Below, piece after piece: positions 1 through 9,312 of a stretch of 64,000 bases of DNA. Every line of letters begins with the position of its first letter. Position 1 is the first letter of the stretch. Made by a program: the position numbers and the translations under genes. The DNA comes from Luzula sylvatica (taxonomy: Eukaryota; Streptophyta; Magnoliopsida; Poales; Juncaceae). The DNA is taken from positions 17,946,667 to 18,010,666 of the forward strand of contig OX326956.1 of assembly GCA_946800325.1 (NCBI GenBank), given 5' to 3'. The notes below the pieces were generated by a model that saw only the letters and a list, made by a program, of their open reading frames with translations, searched no databases and was not told where the DNA came from.

Positions 1-460
1 AATGTAAATAAAATATTTTTTTTTACAAATAGACCCCTTGTGACGTGGCTGCCTGGACTAAAATGTAAATTTCAAAACTTCGAAGGGCCAAAATGCAAAA
101 ATAAAGGACCAAAATGTAAAAAAAGGACCAAAATGTAATTTTTTTTCGAAAAAAGGACCAAAATGCAAATATAAAGGACTGAAATGTGATAAAGAAGGAC
201 CAAAATGTAATTTTTTTTAAAAAAAGGACCAATTTGAGGCCCCTGGACCAAAATGTGAATATTCAAACTTCGAAGGACCAAAATACAAATATAAAGGACC
301 AAAATGTAAAAATAAAGGACCAAAATGTAAATTTTTTTTTAAAAAAGGACCAATTTGTAAATCAAAAAGGACCAAAATGTAAAAAAAAAAAAAAAATTAC
401 GAATAGGCCCCTGATGACGTGGCTGCACCAGGAGGCAGCAAATCCCCTTGCATTAGTATA
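1..460. repeat. Short-period tandem repeat, GGACCAAAATGTAA type
   Basis: About 17-30 bp degenerate units built on GGACCAAAATGTAA alternate with A or T runs. A similar GACGTGGCTGC motif occurs near both sides (about 43-53 and 416-426), which suggests a duplicated block of about 370 bp or the end of a mobile element. The short open frames here follow the repeat on both strands and are not genes. The block continues off the left edge of the window. Confidence 0.75.
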
Positions 461-985
461 TAGATAGATAACTTGTTAAATCAAAATATATGTTTAATCC
501 GAAATATATATTTTAGATGTATGATATATATTTTTCCATGTAGGATATATTTTTTGATGTATAATACATGCTTGCTTTAGATTATTTAAGACAATATATT
601 TTTTTAATTACAAAATTTTAAATGCGTGACATATTTTTTTGAATAATGTCTTCTTAAATGATTATCGTACATTTTTTGAATAAAAGTAGTATACCTTTAA
701 TGAATATATTTTCATAACTATTATATTTTTGTAATAGTAATTTATATCTTTACTATATGAATATATGATATTTTTTTTAGATAATAATTTTTTTCTTTTC
801 ACATGACTACTATACCTTTTAAAAAATAGAATTAGACGTTTCTAAATTTTGTTGGTATGTATATTATTTTATTATAATTTGTTTTGTTTGAAATATATTT
901 TTATAAAAGACTGTATCTAATTTTTCAATTACAATTTATATTTTTAGTTTAATATTTTGTAAATATATTATGGTAAAACTCAACA
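461..985. other. AT-rich stretch without a recognisable feature
   Basis: The sequence is more than 75 percent A+T with homopolymer runs. I see no open frame, repeat or element end in it. It separates the left repeat from the promoter region that begins near 990. Confidence 0.6.
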
Positions 986-991
986 ACGAAT

Positions 992-1069
992 GGCCCAAAC
1001 AAAAAAAAGAGTACACTAAAAAAGAAGCACATATTATCTATCTCATCATTGGGCTGAACAATTAGCCCA
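992..1069 (+). promoter_or_regulatory. Site II (TGGGCY) promoter elements
   Basis: Three TGGGCC/T-type hexamers are visible: GGCCCA at 992-997, TGGGCT at 1050-1055 and AGCCCA at 1064-1069. Site II elements are known from plant promoters of ribosomal-protein genes and of snoRNA clusters, usually together with a telo-box. Here they lie 130-210 bases upstream of a telo-box and TATA box, which is the expected order. Confidence 0.6.
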
Positions 1070-1198
1070 AACGCCGTCAAGATAATCAGGCAAGAACTAA
1101 CCAAATCTAACGGTTCTCCCTATTTTCATCGGAATATCTCACCCGTCCGATTTTAAGCGTTTCTATGGCATCAACGGTCGATCTCTTCCGAAGCATTC

Positions 1199-1238
1199 TA
1201 GGGTTTTATCTTTCTCCTCTATACGTCCCTTATAAATA
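1199..1238 (+). promoter_or_regulatory. Telo-box and TATA box of the snoRNA-like locus
   Basis: TAGGGTTT at 1199-1206 is the reverse complement of the plant telo-box AAACCCTA. TATAAATA at 1231-1238 is a good TATA box. Transcription would begin around 1260-1270, just before the tandem snoRNA-like units. Together with the Site II motifs this is the architecture reported for plant snoRNA and ribosome-biogenesis genes. Confidence 0.65.
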
Positions 1239-1262
1239 CACAAACGCCGCCCAATCTCATCC

Positions 1263-1302
1263 ATGGCGGAGTTCTCCATCTCGGTATTTCTCGTTTTTTT
1301 TT
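1263..1302 (+). other. Possible short first exon with splice donor
   Basis: An ATG at 1263 lies just after the predicted start site and opens a short frame beginning MAEFSISVF. It runs into a GTAAGT splice-donor match at 1303-1308. If this is spliced, the seven downstream units would lie in the first intron of a host transcript. If not, they form a polycistronic non-coding transcript. I cannot find the next exon, so a coding role is unsupported. Confidence 0.35.
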
Positions 1303-1381
1303 GTAAGTTTTGTGTATGATTTTGTATATTTCGGTTGATATTTGTTTTGATTTTGTATAATAAGAGAAAGATGAACTGAAA

Positions 1382-1479
1382 ATGAGGATCCTTTCCCCGA
1401 TGATCGACACTGATTATACTTTTTGCGATTCTTAATAGCTTCCTCTATTTTTGAGGAAGATATGAAGCCAGAAATCTGA
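1382..1479 (+). ncRNA. Box C/D snoRNA-like unit 1
   Basis: C-like box ATGAGGA is at 1382-1388 (consensus RTGATGA), a D'-like CTGA at 1410-1413 and the D box CTGA at 1476-1479. A hairpin CTTCCTC (1439-1445) with GAGGAAG (1453-1459) is perfect. The 11 bases before D, AAGCCAGAAAT, are shared with the other units and would be the guide. I do not recognise the target RNA. Confidence 0.5.
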
Positions 1480-1546
1480 TACTTTCATCTTGAATATAGT
1501 TTGATTTTCTTAGAAAATGTTTTCGTTTTGTTTTATATATATGGAG

Positions 1547-1643
1547 ATGATGATCTTTCCCCGAATGATCGAAACTGATTATACTATTGCGATTTTTAGT
1601 AGTCTACTCTATTTTTAGGGAAGCTATAAAGCCAGAAATCTGA
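1547..1643 (+). ncRNA. Box C/D snoRNA-like unit 2
   Basis: This unit has a perfect C box ATGATGA at 1547-1553, D' CTGA at 1575-1578 and D CTGA at 1640-1643. It is the copy that best meets the family rules. Guide-position sequences upstream of D' (CTTTCCCCGAATGATCG) and D (AAGCCAGAAAT) match the neighbouring units. Confidence 0.55.
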
Positions 1644-1713
1644 TCCATTAATAATGAATATTATGCTTTTAATTTTAGAAAATTTGATAGTTTAGTTATT
1701 TTTTTGTGATGTA

Positions 1714-1800
1714 ATGAAGATTTTTCCCCGAATTATCGACACTGATTTTGCTATTTTAATAGACTATTAATTTAGGGAAGGTATAAAGCCAGAAATCTGA
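1714..1800 (+). ncRNA. Box C/D snoRNA-like unit 3
   Basis: C-like ATGAAGA is at 1714-1720, D' CTGA at 1742-1745 and D CTGA at 1797-1800. It is about 10 bases shorter than its neighbours because the central hairpin region is reduced. It may therefore be a decayed copy. Confidence 0.45.
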
Positions 1801-1872
1801 TTCTCGCATCTTGAATACTTCGTTAGGTTAATTTTAGAAAATGTCGCAGTTTTATTCGATTTTTATTTTGAA

Positions 1873-1966
1873 ATGAAGATCTTTCCCCGAATTATCGACA
1901 ATGATTATACTATTGCGATATAATAGTCTACTCTAATTTTAGGGAGCTATAAAGCCAGAAATCTGA
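1873..1966 (+). ncRNA. Box C/D snoRNA-like unit 4
   Basis: C-like ATGAAGA is at 1873-1879 and D CTGA at 1963-1966. The D' position reads ATGA instead of CTGA, so only the D guide would be active. The guide AAGCCAGAAAT is intact. Confidence 0.45.
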
Positions 1967-2038
1967 TCATTGCATTTTGAATATTTTTCCATCTTTTAAT
2001 TTTAGAAAATTCGTAGTTTCGTTTGTTTTTATGTTGAA

Positions 2039-2134
2039 ATGAAGATCTTTCCCCGAATTATCGACAATGATTATACTATTGCTATATTAATAGTCTACCC
2101 TAATTTTAGGGAAGCTATAAATCCAGAAATCTAA
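2039..2134 (+). ncRNA. Box C/D snoRNA-like unit 5, defective D box
   Basis: C-like ATGAAGA is at 2039-2045, but the D box reads CTAA at 2131-2134 and the guide has one change (ATCCAGAAAT). The hairpin CCCTAA/TTAGGG at 2098-2111 is intact. The broken D box makes this copy a likely pseudogene. Confidence 0.4.
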
Positions 2135-2206
2135 TCATTGCATTTTGAATATTTTTCCATCTTTTAATTTTAGAAAATTCGTAGTTTTGTTTGTTTTTAT
2201 GTTGAA

Positions 2207-2302
2207 ATGAAGATCTTTCCCCGAATTATCGACAATGATTATACTATTGCTATATTAATAGTCTACCCTAATTTTAGGGAAGCTATAAAGCCAGAAATCT
2301 GA
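2207..2302 (+). ncRNA. Box C/D snoRNA-like unit 6
   Basis: C-like ATGAAGA is at 2207-2213 and D CTGA at 2299-2302. The self-complementary CCCTAATTTTAGGG is at 2266-2279. The unit is nearly identical to unit 5 apart from a restored D box and guide. The D' position reads ATGA. Confidence 0.45.
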
Positions 2303-2373
2303 TCATTGCATTTTGAATATTTTTCCATCTTTTAATTTTAGAAAGTCGTAGTTTTGTTTGTTTTTATGTTGAA

Positions 2374-2465
2374 ATGAAGATCTTTCCCCGAATTATCGAC
2401 ACTGATTATACTTTGCGATCTTAATAGCCTCACAATTTTGTGTAGGTCTAAAGCCAGAAATCTGA
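2374..2465 (+). ncRNA. Box C/D snoRNA-like unit 7
   Basis: C-like ATGAAGA is at 2374-2380, D' CTGA at 2402-2405 and D CTGA at 2462-2465. The central hairpin has a different sequence, CACAATTTTGTG at 2431-2442, yet still pairs. This is a compensatory difference from the other units. The guide AAGCCAGAAAT is intact. Confidence 0.5.
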
Positions 2466-2479
2466 TCAATATTCAAACT

Positions 2480-2552
2480 TCAATTTGTTGTCTAATTTTA
2501 AAACATGATTTAACTGCCTCAATTTTGTTGTCTAATTTTAAAACATGATTTC
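2480..2552. repeat. 40-bp tandem duplication
   Basis: The words TTGTTGTCTAATTTTAAAAC and CATGATTT appear twice with a 40-base period, immediately after the snoRNA-like array. No coding content is seen. Confidence 0.8.
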
Positions 2553-2719
2553 AAACCAGGACTCTGATCTTATCTTTTAATCTTTATTGTATTTCCAAAA
2601 AATTTATTATTACAAAAGCTTGATTTGATCAAAATTCATGTTCTTTCTATAATTTTTCTCTTGAATATGATAATTGTATAGACAATACAAGATTAGATCA
2701 AAATTTGAAAAACTATATT

Positions 2720-2930
2720 GTGATTGGTTTTATATTAAATTATAAATTAAGCAAAATGGTTTGGTGTAATATTCTGTGTCTACCAAGTATTAGTTTTTAT
2801 ATTGTTAGTTTAGTTATCACGTAAATTGTTAGTCTGACTAGCTGTTATGACAGAATACTTGATGATTTGGAAGTTTTGATGTACGAATTAACATGTTTTA
2901 GAAATAATAATTTTCCAAATATTTAATTTC
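2720..2930 (+). repeat. Dispersed repeat A, copy 1 (partner near 24955-25165)
   Basis: About 200 bases including AAAATGGTTTGGTGTAA, GTAAATTGTTAGTC and GTTTTAGAAAYAAYAATTTTCC recur in the same orientation at about 24955-25165. The match is patchy, with many substitutions, which fits an old transposon fragment of unknown class. Confidence 0.6.
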
Positions 2931-2935
2931 AAAAG

Positions 2936-4648
2936 ATGTCGTCTAATGCCAGTTTATGTTTTTTCGCTGCCATAATATTCAGTTCTAGTGTCGGCTATAT
3001 TGAGATGCTGCCAACAGATATCGTTTTGGTGCCGTTTACATTTTTTTCGCTGCTGAAAGATGGAGCTCAGTGTTGTTTAATGTCTTTTATGATTTGCCGC
3101 TGCCAAAAAAACCAGTTTTAGTGCCGTTTACCTTATGTCGCTGCAAAAAAAAATAAGTTTTAGTGCCCATTATGCTTCTTCGCTGCCAAAAAATACAGTA
3201 CCTAGTGCCATTTACATTATGTCGCAGCCAAAAAATTCAGTTTTAGAACCGTTAATGTTCTGTCGCTGCCATAGTATTGACTTTTAGTGACGTTTACTTT
3301 GTTTCGCTGCCAATAAATTCTGTTTTAGGGTTTTTTATTTTATGTCGCTGCTAAAAAATACATTTTTAGTGCCATTTAAGTTTTGTCGCTGCCATAGTAA
3401 ACGCTTTTAGTGCCGTTCACTTTACTTCGCTGCCAAAAAATTTCTGTTTTAGTGTCGCATATGTTTAGTCGCTGCTACAAATTTAGTTTAGAGTCGTTTA
3501 TGATTTGTAGCTGCTAAAAAATCAGTTTTAGAGTCATTTAAGTTTTGTCGCTGCCAAAAAATTCAGTTTTAGAGCCATTAATATTATGTCGCTGCTAACA
3601 ATTCAGTTTTAGTGCCGTTTATGTGTTTCCCTGCCAAACAATTCAATTTTTGTGCCTTTTATGTTCTCTCGCTGCCATTAAATTCAGTTTTTTAGTCGTT
3701 TATGTTTTTTCGCTGCCAAAAAAACAAGTTCTAGTGCCCTTTACTTTATGTCGCTGCAAAAAAATCAGTTTTAGTGCCCATTATGTTTCTTCGCTGCCAA
3801 AAAATACAGTGCTAGTGCCCTTTACTTTATGTCGCTGCCAAAAAAATCAGTTATAGTGCCGATTATGTCTCGTCGCTGCCAAAAAAATTCAGTTTTAGTG
3901 TCGTTTATTATTTGTCGCTGCCACAAAAACAAGTTTTAGTGCCGTTTACCTTATGTCGCTGCAAACAAATCAGTTTTAGTGCCCATTATGTTTTTTCGCT
4001 GCCAAAAAAAACAAGTTCTAGTGCCGTTTACCTTATGTCGCTGCAAATAAATCAGTTTTAGTGCCCATTATGTCTAGTAGCTGCCAAAAAATTTAGTTTT
4101 AGAACCGTTAATGTTCTGTCGCTGCCATAGTATTCAGTTTTAGTGACGTTTACTTTGCTTCGCTGCCAAAAAATTCTGTTTTAGTGTTGTTTATTTTATG
4201 TCGCTGCTAATAAATACATTTTTAGTACCATTTAAGTTTTGTCGCTGCCATAGTAAACACTTTTAGTGCCGTTCACTTTGCTTCGCTGCTAAAAAAATCA
4301 GTTAAAAAATCAGTTTTAGAGTCGTTTAAGTTTTGTCGCCGCCAAAAAATTCAGTTTTAGAGCCGTTAATTTTATGTCGCTGCTAAAAATTCAGTTTTAG
4401 TGCCGTTTATGTGTTTCAATGCCAAACAATTCAGTTTTTGTGCCTTTTATGTTTTCTTGCTGCCAATAAATTCAGTTTTTTAGTCGTTTATGTTTTTTCG
4501 CTGCCAATAAATTCAGTTTTAGTGCCGGTTATGTTGTTTCGCTGCCAAAAAGTTCAGTTTTAGTGCTTTTTATATTGTGTCACTGCCAAAAGATATAGTT
4601 TTAGTGCCTTTTCTGTTGTTTCGTTGCCAAAAAAATTCAGTTTTAGTT
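2936..4648. repeat. Minisatellite, about 45-50 bp unit, about 36 copies
   Basis: Degenerate tandem units have the form TCGCTGCCAAAAAATTCAG followed by TTTTAGTGCCGTTTATGTTT. Copies differ by point changes, and some longer blocks recur (for example around 3700-3800 and 3900-4060), so the array grew by duplicating several units at once. Short open frames at 2936 and 3623 simply follow the repeat. The GCTGCC/GGCACT composition resembles subterminal repeats of CACTA transposons, but no matching pair of CACTA ends was found. Confidence 0.85.
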
Positions 4649-4651
4649 TTT

Positions 4652-5385
4652 GAATGATGTAATTTTTTAAAAAGATGATCATAAATTATAATTTTATAAA
4701 AAAATTAGACTTATAAAATCCCAATAGTTTTTACGAACAATGATAAATAGTAAAATAAAGAAGGGTGTGTATGAAAATTGATGATCTAATTTGCTTTGAC
4801 GGTTTGGTATGCAGTTTGGTCTTTTATTATTTTATCAATTATGACGTGGTCAAAATAATCTACGGATTATTGTAGTGTTTAATTGCACTCAACAAAATTC
4901 AAATTGTATGTTATCCAAGTAATAGGGAGCGTTAAGAATAAATGAGGTATCCAAAATAATATTTAAAATAAATTTTAATATTTTCAACAAAGTTTCTATT
5001 TTTTAATAAATAAGACAATTATGGTATAATATATTTTTCAATATCCAAAATTAATTTGTATTTTTCAATATCTTATTGACACAGACAAGTATAAAATTTC
5101 ATCCAAACACATCACATCACATCAAGAAAATATAAAACTAACAACACATCATGTTTATGTCATTTTGCGAGAGAAGATGTCGTATATTTATTCTTAACCT
5201 TACGAGGACTAAAATATCTAGTTTGAAATGGATGATAAGTGATACCAATAACAAAGCAAAGAAAGAAAAATCATTGTATTTGTATCTTTATTAATAAAAT
5301 AAAAGATACCCCGAAGACAGTGAATACATTCGAGGGAGCAAACCCATCCTCTATAACCGAAAAAGTCGCAAAAAATAGAAATGCT
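4652..5385 (-). repeat. Dispersed repeat B, inverted copy (partner 22500-23880)
   Basis: Read on the minus strand, this block matches 22500-23010 and then 23610-23880 on the plus strand. Shared words include CACTACAATAATCCGTAG and CATCCATTTCAAACTAGATA. The partner holds an extra segment of about 600 bases that contains a SINE. The two form a widely spaced inverted pair and probably belong to one unclassified transposon family. Confidence 0.7.
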
Positions 5386-5576
5386 AATTCACATTCAAAA
5401 TGAACTTAACACTGTATTATTTTTTTTTAATGAAATGGATGAAGCTTTCATATCCCCAACCGTGATTTTATAAAAAGAAAGAAAAATAAACTTAACATTG
5501 TAGAATAAACATATTTGTTTGGGAGAAGTTTAATCAAGATTGAAATTATCCTAATTACTCTAATCTGTGAACTCAG

Positions 5577-5810
5577 TTACGGATGTTGGTGGATGGCCAA
5601 AATTCTTGGATGATCCTTAGGTGTTGGGCGTTGATTTAATTGTTGCAATTTTTGAAGGAAATCTTTGGCGGGTGCATTGGATATGTCGCAAAGTCGAAGA
5701 CATGAAAGAGTGTAGGAGCATTGGCACACCAGATGAATGGTTGTTTCAACTGTTTCGGAAATCGGAACACAAGGCACAAATCGTGCCATGGGTCCAACCT
5801 CTTCTTCGTA
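5577..5810 (-). pseudogene. LINE relic, reverse-transcriptase zinc-binding-like end
   Basis: The minus strand encodes a fragment with ETVETTIHLVCQCSYTL, similar to the E-T-x-x-H-L-x-x-x-C part of the zf-RVT domain at the end of plant LINE reverse transcriptases. Most of the protein is missing and the upstream cysteines are not clear. It is smaller and more decayed than the fragments at 13613 and 30409. The family call is by motif only. Confidence 0.4.
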
Positions 5811-6059
5811 ATTTTTCTTGAGTTAATATTATGTTATGTTGTTCACTACCAATCATAAAAATAATTTAAATTTAAATTTTAGTGCTATCCGCATATTGAA
5901 GATTTGGCACGGCCATAGAATCCTGATTCCGATGTCTGGTAAATAAAATCTGATACATCTTTTTGGAGAGGAACTTTGGGGTTTCCTGTGTTGTAGAATC
6001 GTTCGGGGATAGACCTTGTAGATAGATGTTGTAAATATGTAGTAGTTTGGACCATAGTC

Positions 6060-6580
6060 AGTCATTCGGGATACGGCAATAATACGATACGAGATACGTT
6101 CGTGTATAATTCGGATAGTGCGTTTTACAATACGGCAAAAAATCCGGACCTAAAAACGTGAACGGCTAATATTCGTATTCGTATAGGTTCCTCTATAATA
6201 CGATTTTTATTAAAAATCAGGTTAAAAAAATTCGGCAAAATATAATAATATAATATCGCGAAGTTTGCGTATTTTTCAAAATTCGTATAATTCGTGTATT
6301 ATTGGCAAACTATTCTCGAATTGACTAACTTAGATCATGATATGACTCATTTAACTTAGAAATTGCAAAACATATAAACAATTAAAAATTCTCAATTTGA
6401 AAAATTCGATAAAAAGCCACTGAATTCGGCAAAAAATCGGCCGAATAATTTTTGTCCATAAAATTCGCGAATATTTCCGAATCACTGAATTGGATACGCG
6501 AAGTTCGCGTATTTTTCAAAATTCGTATAATTCGTGTATTATTCGCGAACTATTCGCGAATTGACTAATTCAGGTTTGGA
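6060..6580. repeat. TTCG/ATACG-rich block with an internal duplication
   Basis: The block is rich in ATTCGCGAA-like words. A stretch of about 75 bases (AAATTCGTATAATTCGTG is its core) occurs at about 6255-6330 and again at 6496-6570. It lies directly left of the hAT element and looks like an older non-autonomous element. No gene is seen. Confidence 0.5.
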
Positions 6581-6589
6581 CACAATACA

Positions 6590-6597
6590 TGTACGAA
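6590..6597. repeat. Left 8-bp target duplication of the hAT element
   Basis: TGTACGAA here is identical to 7524-7531, on the other side of the element. Eight bases is the standard hAT target-site duplication. Confidence 0.9.
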
Positions 6598-7523
6598 CAG
6601 GGCCGGCCCGTGGGCAAGCCCACGGGCTAGGGCATCAATTTGTTTGGGGGCACCCGGTTGGATAATATCATATACATGCTGAAATGAATATATTTGAAAT
6701 AACTAATTTAGCACAGTTGGTGTAGTAGTTCGTTGATGATTCTATAGGTGATGGGTTCAAATCCGCTGTATAGCAAATTTGCTTTCTTTTATGTTTTATT
6801 TTTCCCTGTTAAATTTATTTTTTATGCTTTTCCTATTTAACCAAAAAAAATGTTTCTAAACAATGAATCAATGAAACTTTCCCTATTTTGCCGGTTATTC
6901 TTATTCTTTCTTGTACACTTATTTTTCAAACTCTATAAATATACTGAAGCTTTATTATTTATTTTCATTATACATAAAGTATTTGTGGAATTTTTCAAAA
7001 GAAAAGGGTATTTTTTCAATTAAACTAATACAATTTAGTTTTCCAGTAGTCTTTCACCTAATTTAGTTTATTATTTTCCAACAATACATAATATACTTCT
7101 TTTTTTAGCCACATCACTTTAAATTTTATTTCATCGTTTGTGTTCATCAAATTAGTTCTAACTTTCAGTACACAATATCTGTGGAATTTTGAAATAAACA
7201 AAATATTTTTTTCTATTGAGTCAATCAGTTTATTTTTCATCTCACTATTTATATTTCACTTAATTTAGTTTTCATTTTTTAATTGCACATAAGACGCCTG
7301 TAGAATTTTCAAAAAAAAAGAAAAAAAAAACCCACCAATAAAAAATGTTTATTTTGTATGTTTTTAGAATAGAAGTGCATAAATTTAATTTTTTTTTTTT
7401 TGGAATATATAAGATTTTATTTATTTTTGTGTTTTTTATGGATTATAGGGGCACTATTTTATGTAATAGTCATTTTTATTTTTGACTCGGGCTAGGGCAT
7501 CATAATTCCCGGGGCCGGTCTTG
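6598..7523. mobile_element. Non-autonomous hAT DNA transposon, 926 bp
   Basis: The ends are imperfect inverted repeats: CAGGGCCGGCCCG on the left and, read inverted, CAAGACCGGCCCCG on the right. Both are followed further in by CTAGGGCATCA or its complement. Perfect 8-bp direct duplications TGTACGAA flank it. Ends of the form CAGGGCCGGC are typical of plant hAT (Ac/Ds-like) elements. The interior is AT-rich and has no transposase frame, so it depends on an enzyme made elsewhere. It carries a tRNA-like sequence at 6702-6775. Confidence 0.9.
6702..6775 (+). other. tRNA-derived sequence with pol III A and B boxes
   Basis: TAGCACAGTTGG at 6709-6720 fits the A box (TRGYNNARNNGG) exactly, and GGTTCAAATCC at 6754-6764 fits the B box. 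The 33-base spacing is like that of a real tRNA. The sequences that should form the acceptor stem do not pair, so this is a tRNA relic or SINE head captured by the hAT element rather than a working tRNA. Confidence 0.55.
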
Positions 7524-7531
7524 TGTACGAA
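7524..7531. repeat. Right 8-bp target duplication of the hAT element
   Basis: TGTACGAA is identical to 6590-6597. Confidence 0.9.
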
Positions 7532-8885
7532 CATCACCCGAATCGTCGGATTAAATCATGATGTGAATCTTCCTGATTGACTTTTAACTCCCATTAACAC
7601 AACTTAGCAGCACAATTTTGTCAATTGAGGAATGGAATCTCGTCCTCGCTTTTTTATGCTCTCATTTATTTAAGGAAATAGGTCTGACTGGAATTGGAAA
7701 TAAAATAGACGGAAATTCATGGCGAAATTGCATCTTCTCTCTTCTAGCTTCTCCTCTTCATTTGTCAACTCAAGCGACATTTTCTTCTGTTACGATGTCA
7801 TAGTTGTGATGCGTCAAGTTCTCATCTTGTTAACACATCTGACGAAGAACAAGAACCCTCTGAATCATATCCATCTTCGAAAACGGTTGCAGATTTTATT
7901 TCCTTGCAATCATAAGCAAACTTCAATCAACTAGAACAAGTCTCCAACTCCATTGATTTCAATAACCAAAGTGATGGATTATTTGTCTAAATAGGTATTT
8001 CTAGTTGGTTTATACAACAACAATTTTATCGAAGCACATTCAATACCAATTTTTGTAAATCGGTTTCCTCTTGAGTAAAGATTTTAAATTGAAATTCAAT
8101 TCGAGCAGTTTTTAAGTTTTAATTTAATATGGTGTTTTATAGATATTACAAAAATTTAAATCGAAGTACTTTTTATTTTTATTTCAATTTTAGTATTCCA
8201 ATTCTGATTTGCTATATTTTTAAAAGCTTAAGATATGAATTCTTCATGCAAACATGAGTTCATATTAAATTCAGTATTACCAATTTAAATGATAATCGTC
8301 TTTGCAAACAAAACAAGCCAATTTCGCTTTTGAACTCTTTTTCCAATTCAAGGGATATTGACCTCTGCAGAAAGATTAAAAGTAAATAAAAAAAATAAAT
8401 TTAGTGTTCTTCTTTTTCGCAGAACATGAATTTGAAGAATCTTGAATAGGAATGAAATTTTTCAATGATCAAGTAGCTTATAGTTTCTACAATGAATATG
8501 AATTTCAAATTGTATTTATCATTCGAAAGGGTTATGCACAGAAAAATAAGTCGGGTTTCAATACATGCAAATTTTTACATTTCAAATCGAATGCTATGAA
8601 TTTATATTTTAACAATTCACCATTACGGCATTACGAATGGTTCTTAATAATAAATGAACCCCATTTTAATGGTACATAAGCAATAATTTACCAACAATAA
8701 ACGAATCCATAGATTAATTGAATTGGTATATAAAAATCAATCCATATAAACAATACAACAAAACCCACATAAACAATAAAAAATACATAAAAATGAAAAG
8801 TAAAAAATAAGCACAAAATATAATCATACAATAATCTCAAACTACTTCACTTAAACAACATAAACAATATTCACGATACTCTATG
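7532..8885. other. AT-rich intergenic stretch without recognised genes
   Basis: Short open frames at 7618, 7719 and 8452 show no family I recognise, no sensible codon bias and no supporting splice structure. I see no element ends or tandem repeats here. Confidence 0.5.
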
Positions 8886-8889
8886 AATG

Positions 8890-9245
8890 AATTCGTAGCC
8901 ATAGACCATCACCACGCATCATCTCCGGTCCCTTGTTGCACCCCAACTAGTAAACCATGATCCCACAACTTGCCACGTCACCTTCAAATCTTCTTACATC
9001 CACATACCTGCATATAACCATAATTTGCATATTTAAGTCACGATTACTTTAAATGGAGGTAAAAGAATTATAAAGGTAAATAAATGTAAAAGCATAAGGG
9101 CAATACCAAACCTTCAGACCGCTAATCCTCTAAGGGGTTGTTGTTCATACATGGTGGCAACACGGTGTACGTCAACACTATGAAACCTTCTTACTGCCGA
9201 TACGTCAACACGACTTTGCATCCCAAACCCTACAAAAATGTGAAG
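8890..9245 (-). pseudogene. Possible gene fragment with two exon-like pieces
   Basis: On the minus strand, an open stretch preceded by a T-rich run and TGTAG lies at about 9105-9228. It contains MQSRVDVSAVRRFHSVDVHR. A second piece starts after GCAG near 9009 and contains VDVRRFEGDVASCGIMVY before a stop. Both have higher GC content than their surroundings and share a VDVxRFxxDV-like pattern. I do not recognise the protein. The pieces could be exons of a lost gene or part of a transposon, and confidence is low. Confidence 0.25.
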
Positions 9246-9312
9246 ACAAAGGGCTAAAATGAAAAATCACCTCTAATTGTGAAGATGTATTGCTAACCTT
9301 GTTAACCGCAAA

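Larger units (their letters stand above)
1378..2470 (+). repeat. Tandem array of seven about 166-bp snoRNA-like units
   Basis: Seven units have C-like boxes starting at 1382, 1547, 1714, 1873, 2039, 2207 and 2374, so the spacing is 159-168 bp. In each unit the 87-98 bases from ATGAWGA to CTGA are well conserved, while the stretches between units diverge more in the early copies. Units 5 and 6 are nearly identical including their spacer, so they duplicated recently. Higher conservation inside the box-bounded segment is what a set of functional small RNAs would leave. Confidence 0.75.

Noticed and set aside
3623..3856. Small open frames in the minisatellite at 2936-4648
   Set aside because: The peptide repeats with the DNA unit and has no known motif; it is a by-product of the tandem repeat.
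4860..4877. CACTA transposon end (CACTACAATAATCCGTAG read on the minus strand)
   Set aside because: Homology with the copy at 22500-23880 runs straight through this point, so it is not an element boundary, and no second CACTA end was found.
6702..6775. Functional tRNA gene
   Set aside because: The A and B boxes are good but the acceptor stem does not pair; it lies inside a hAT element and is best seen as a relic.
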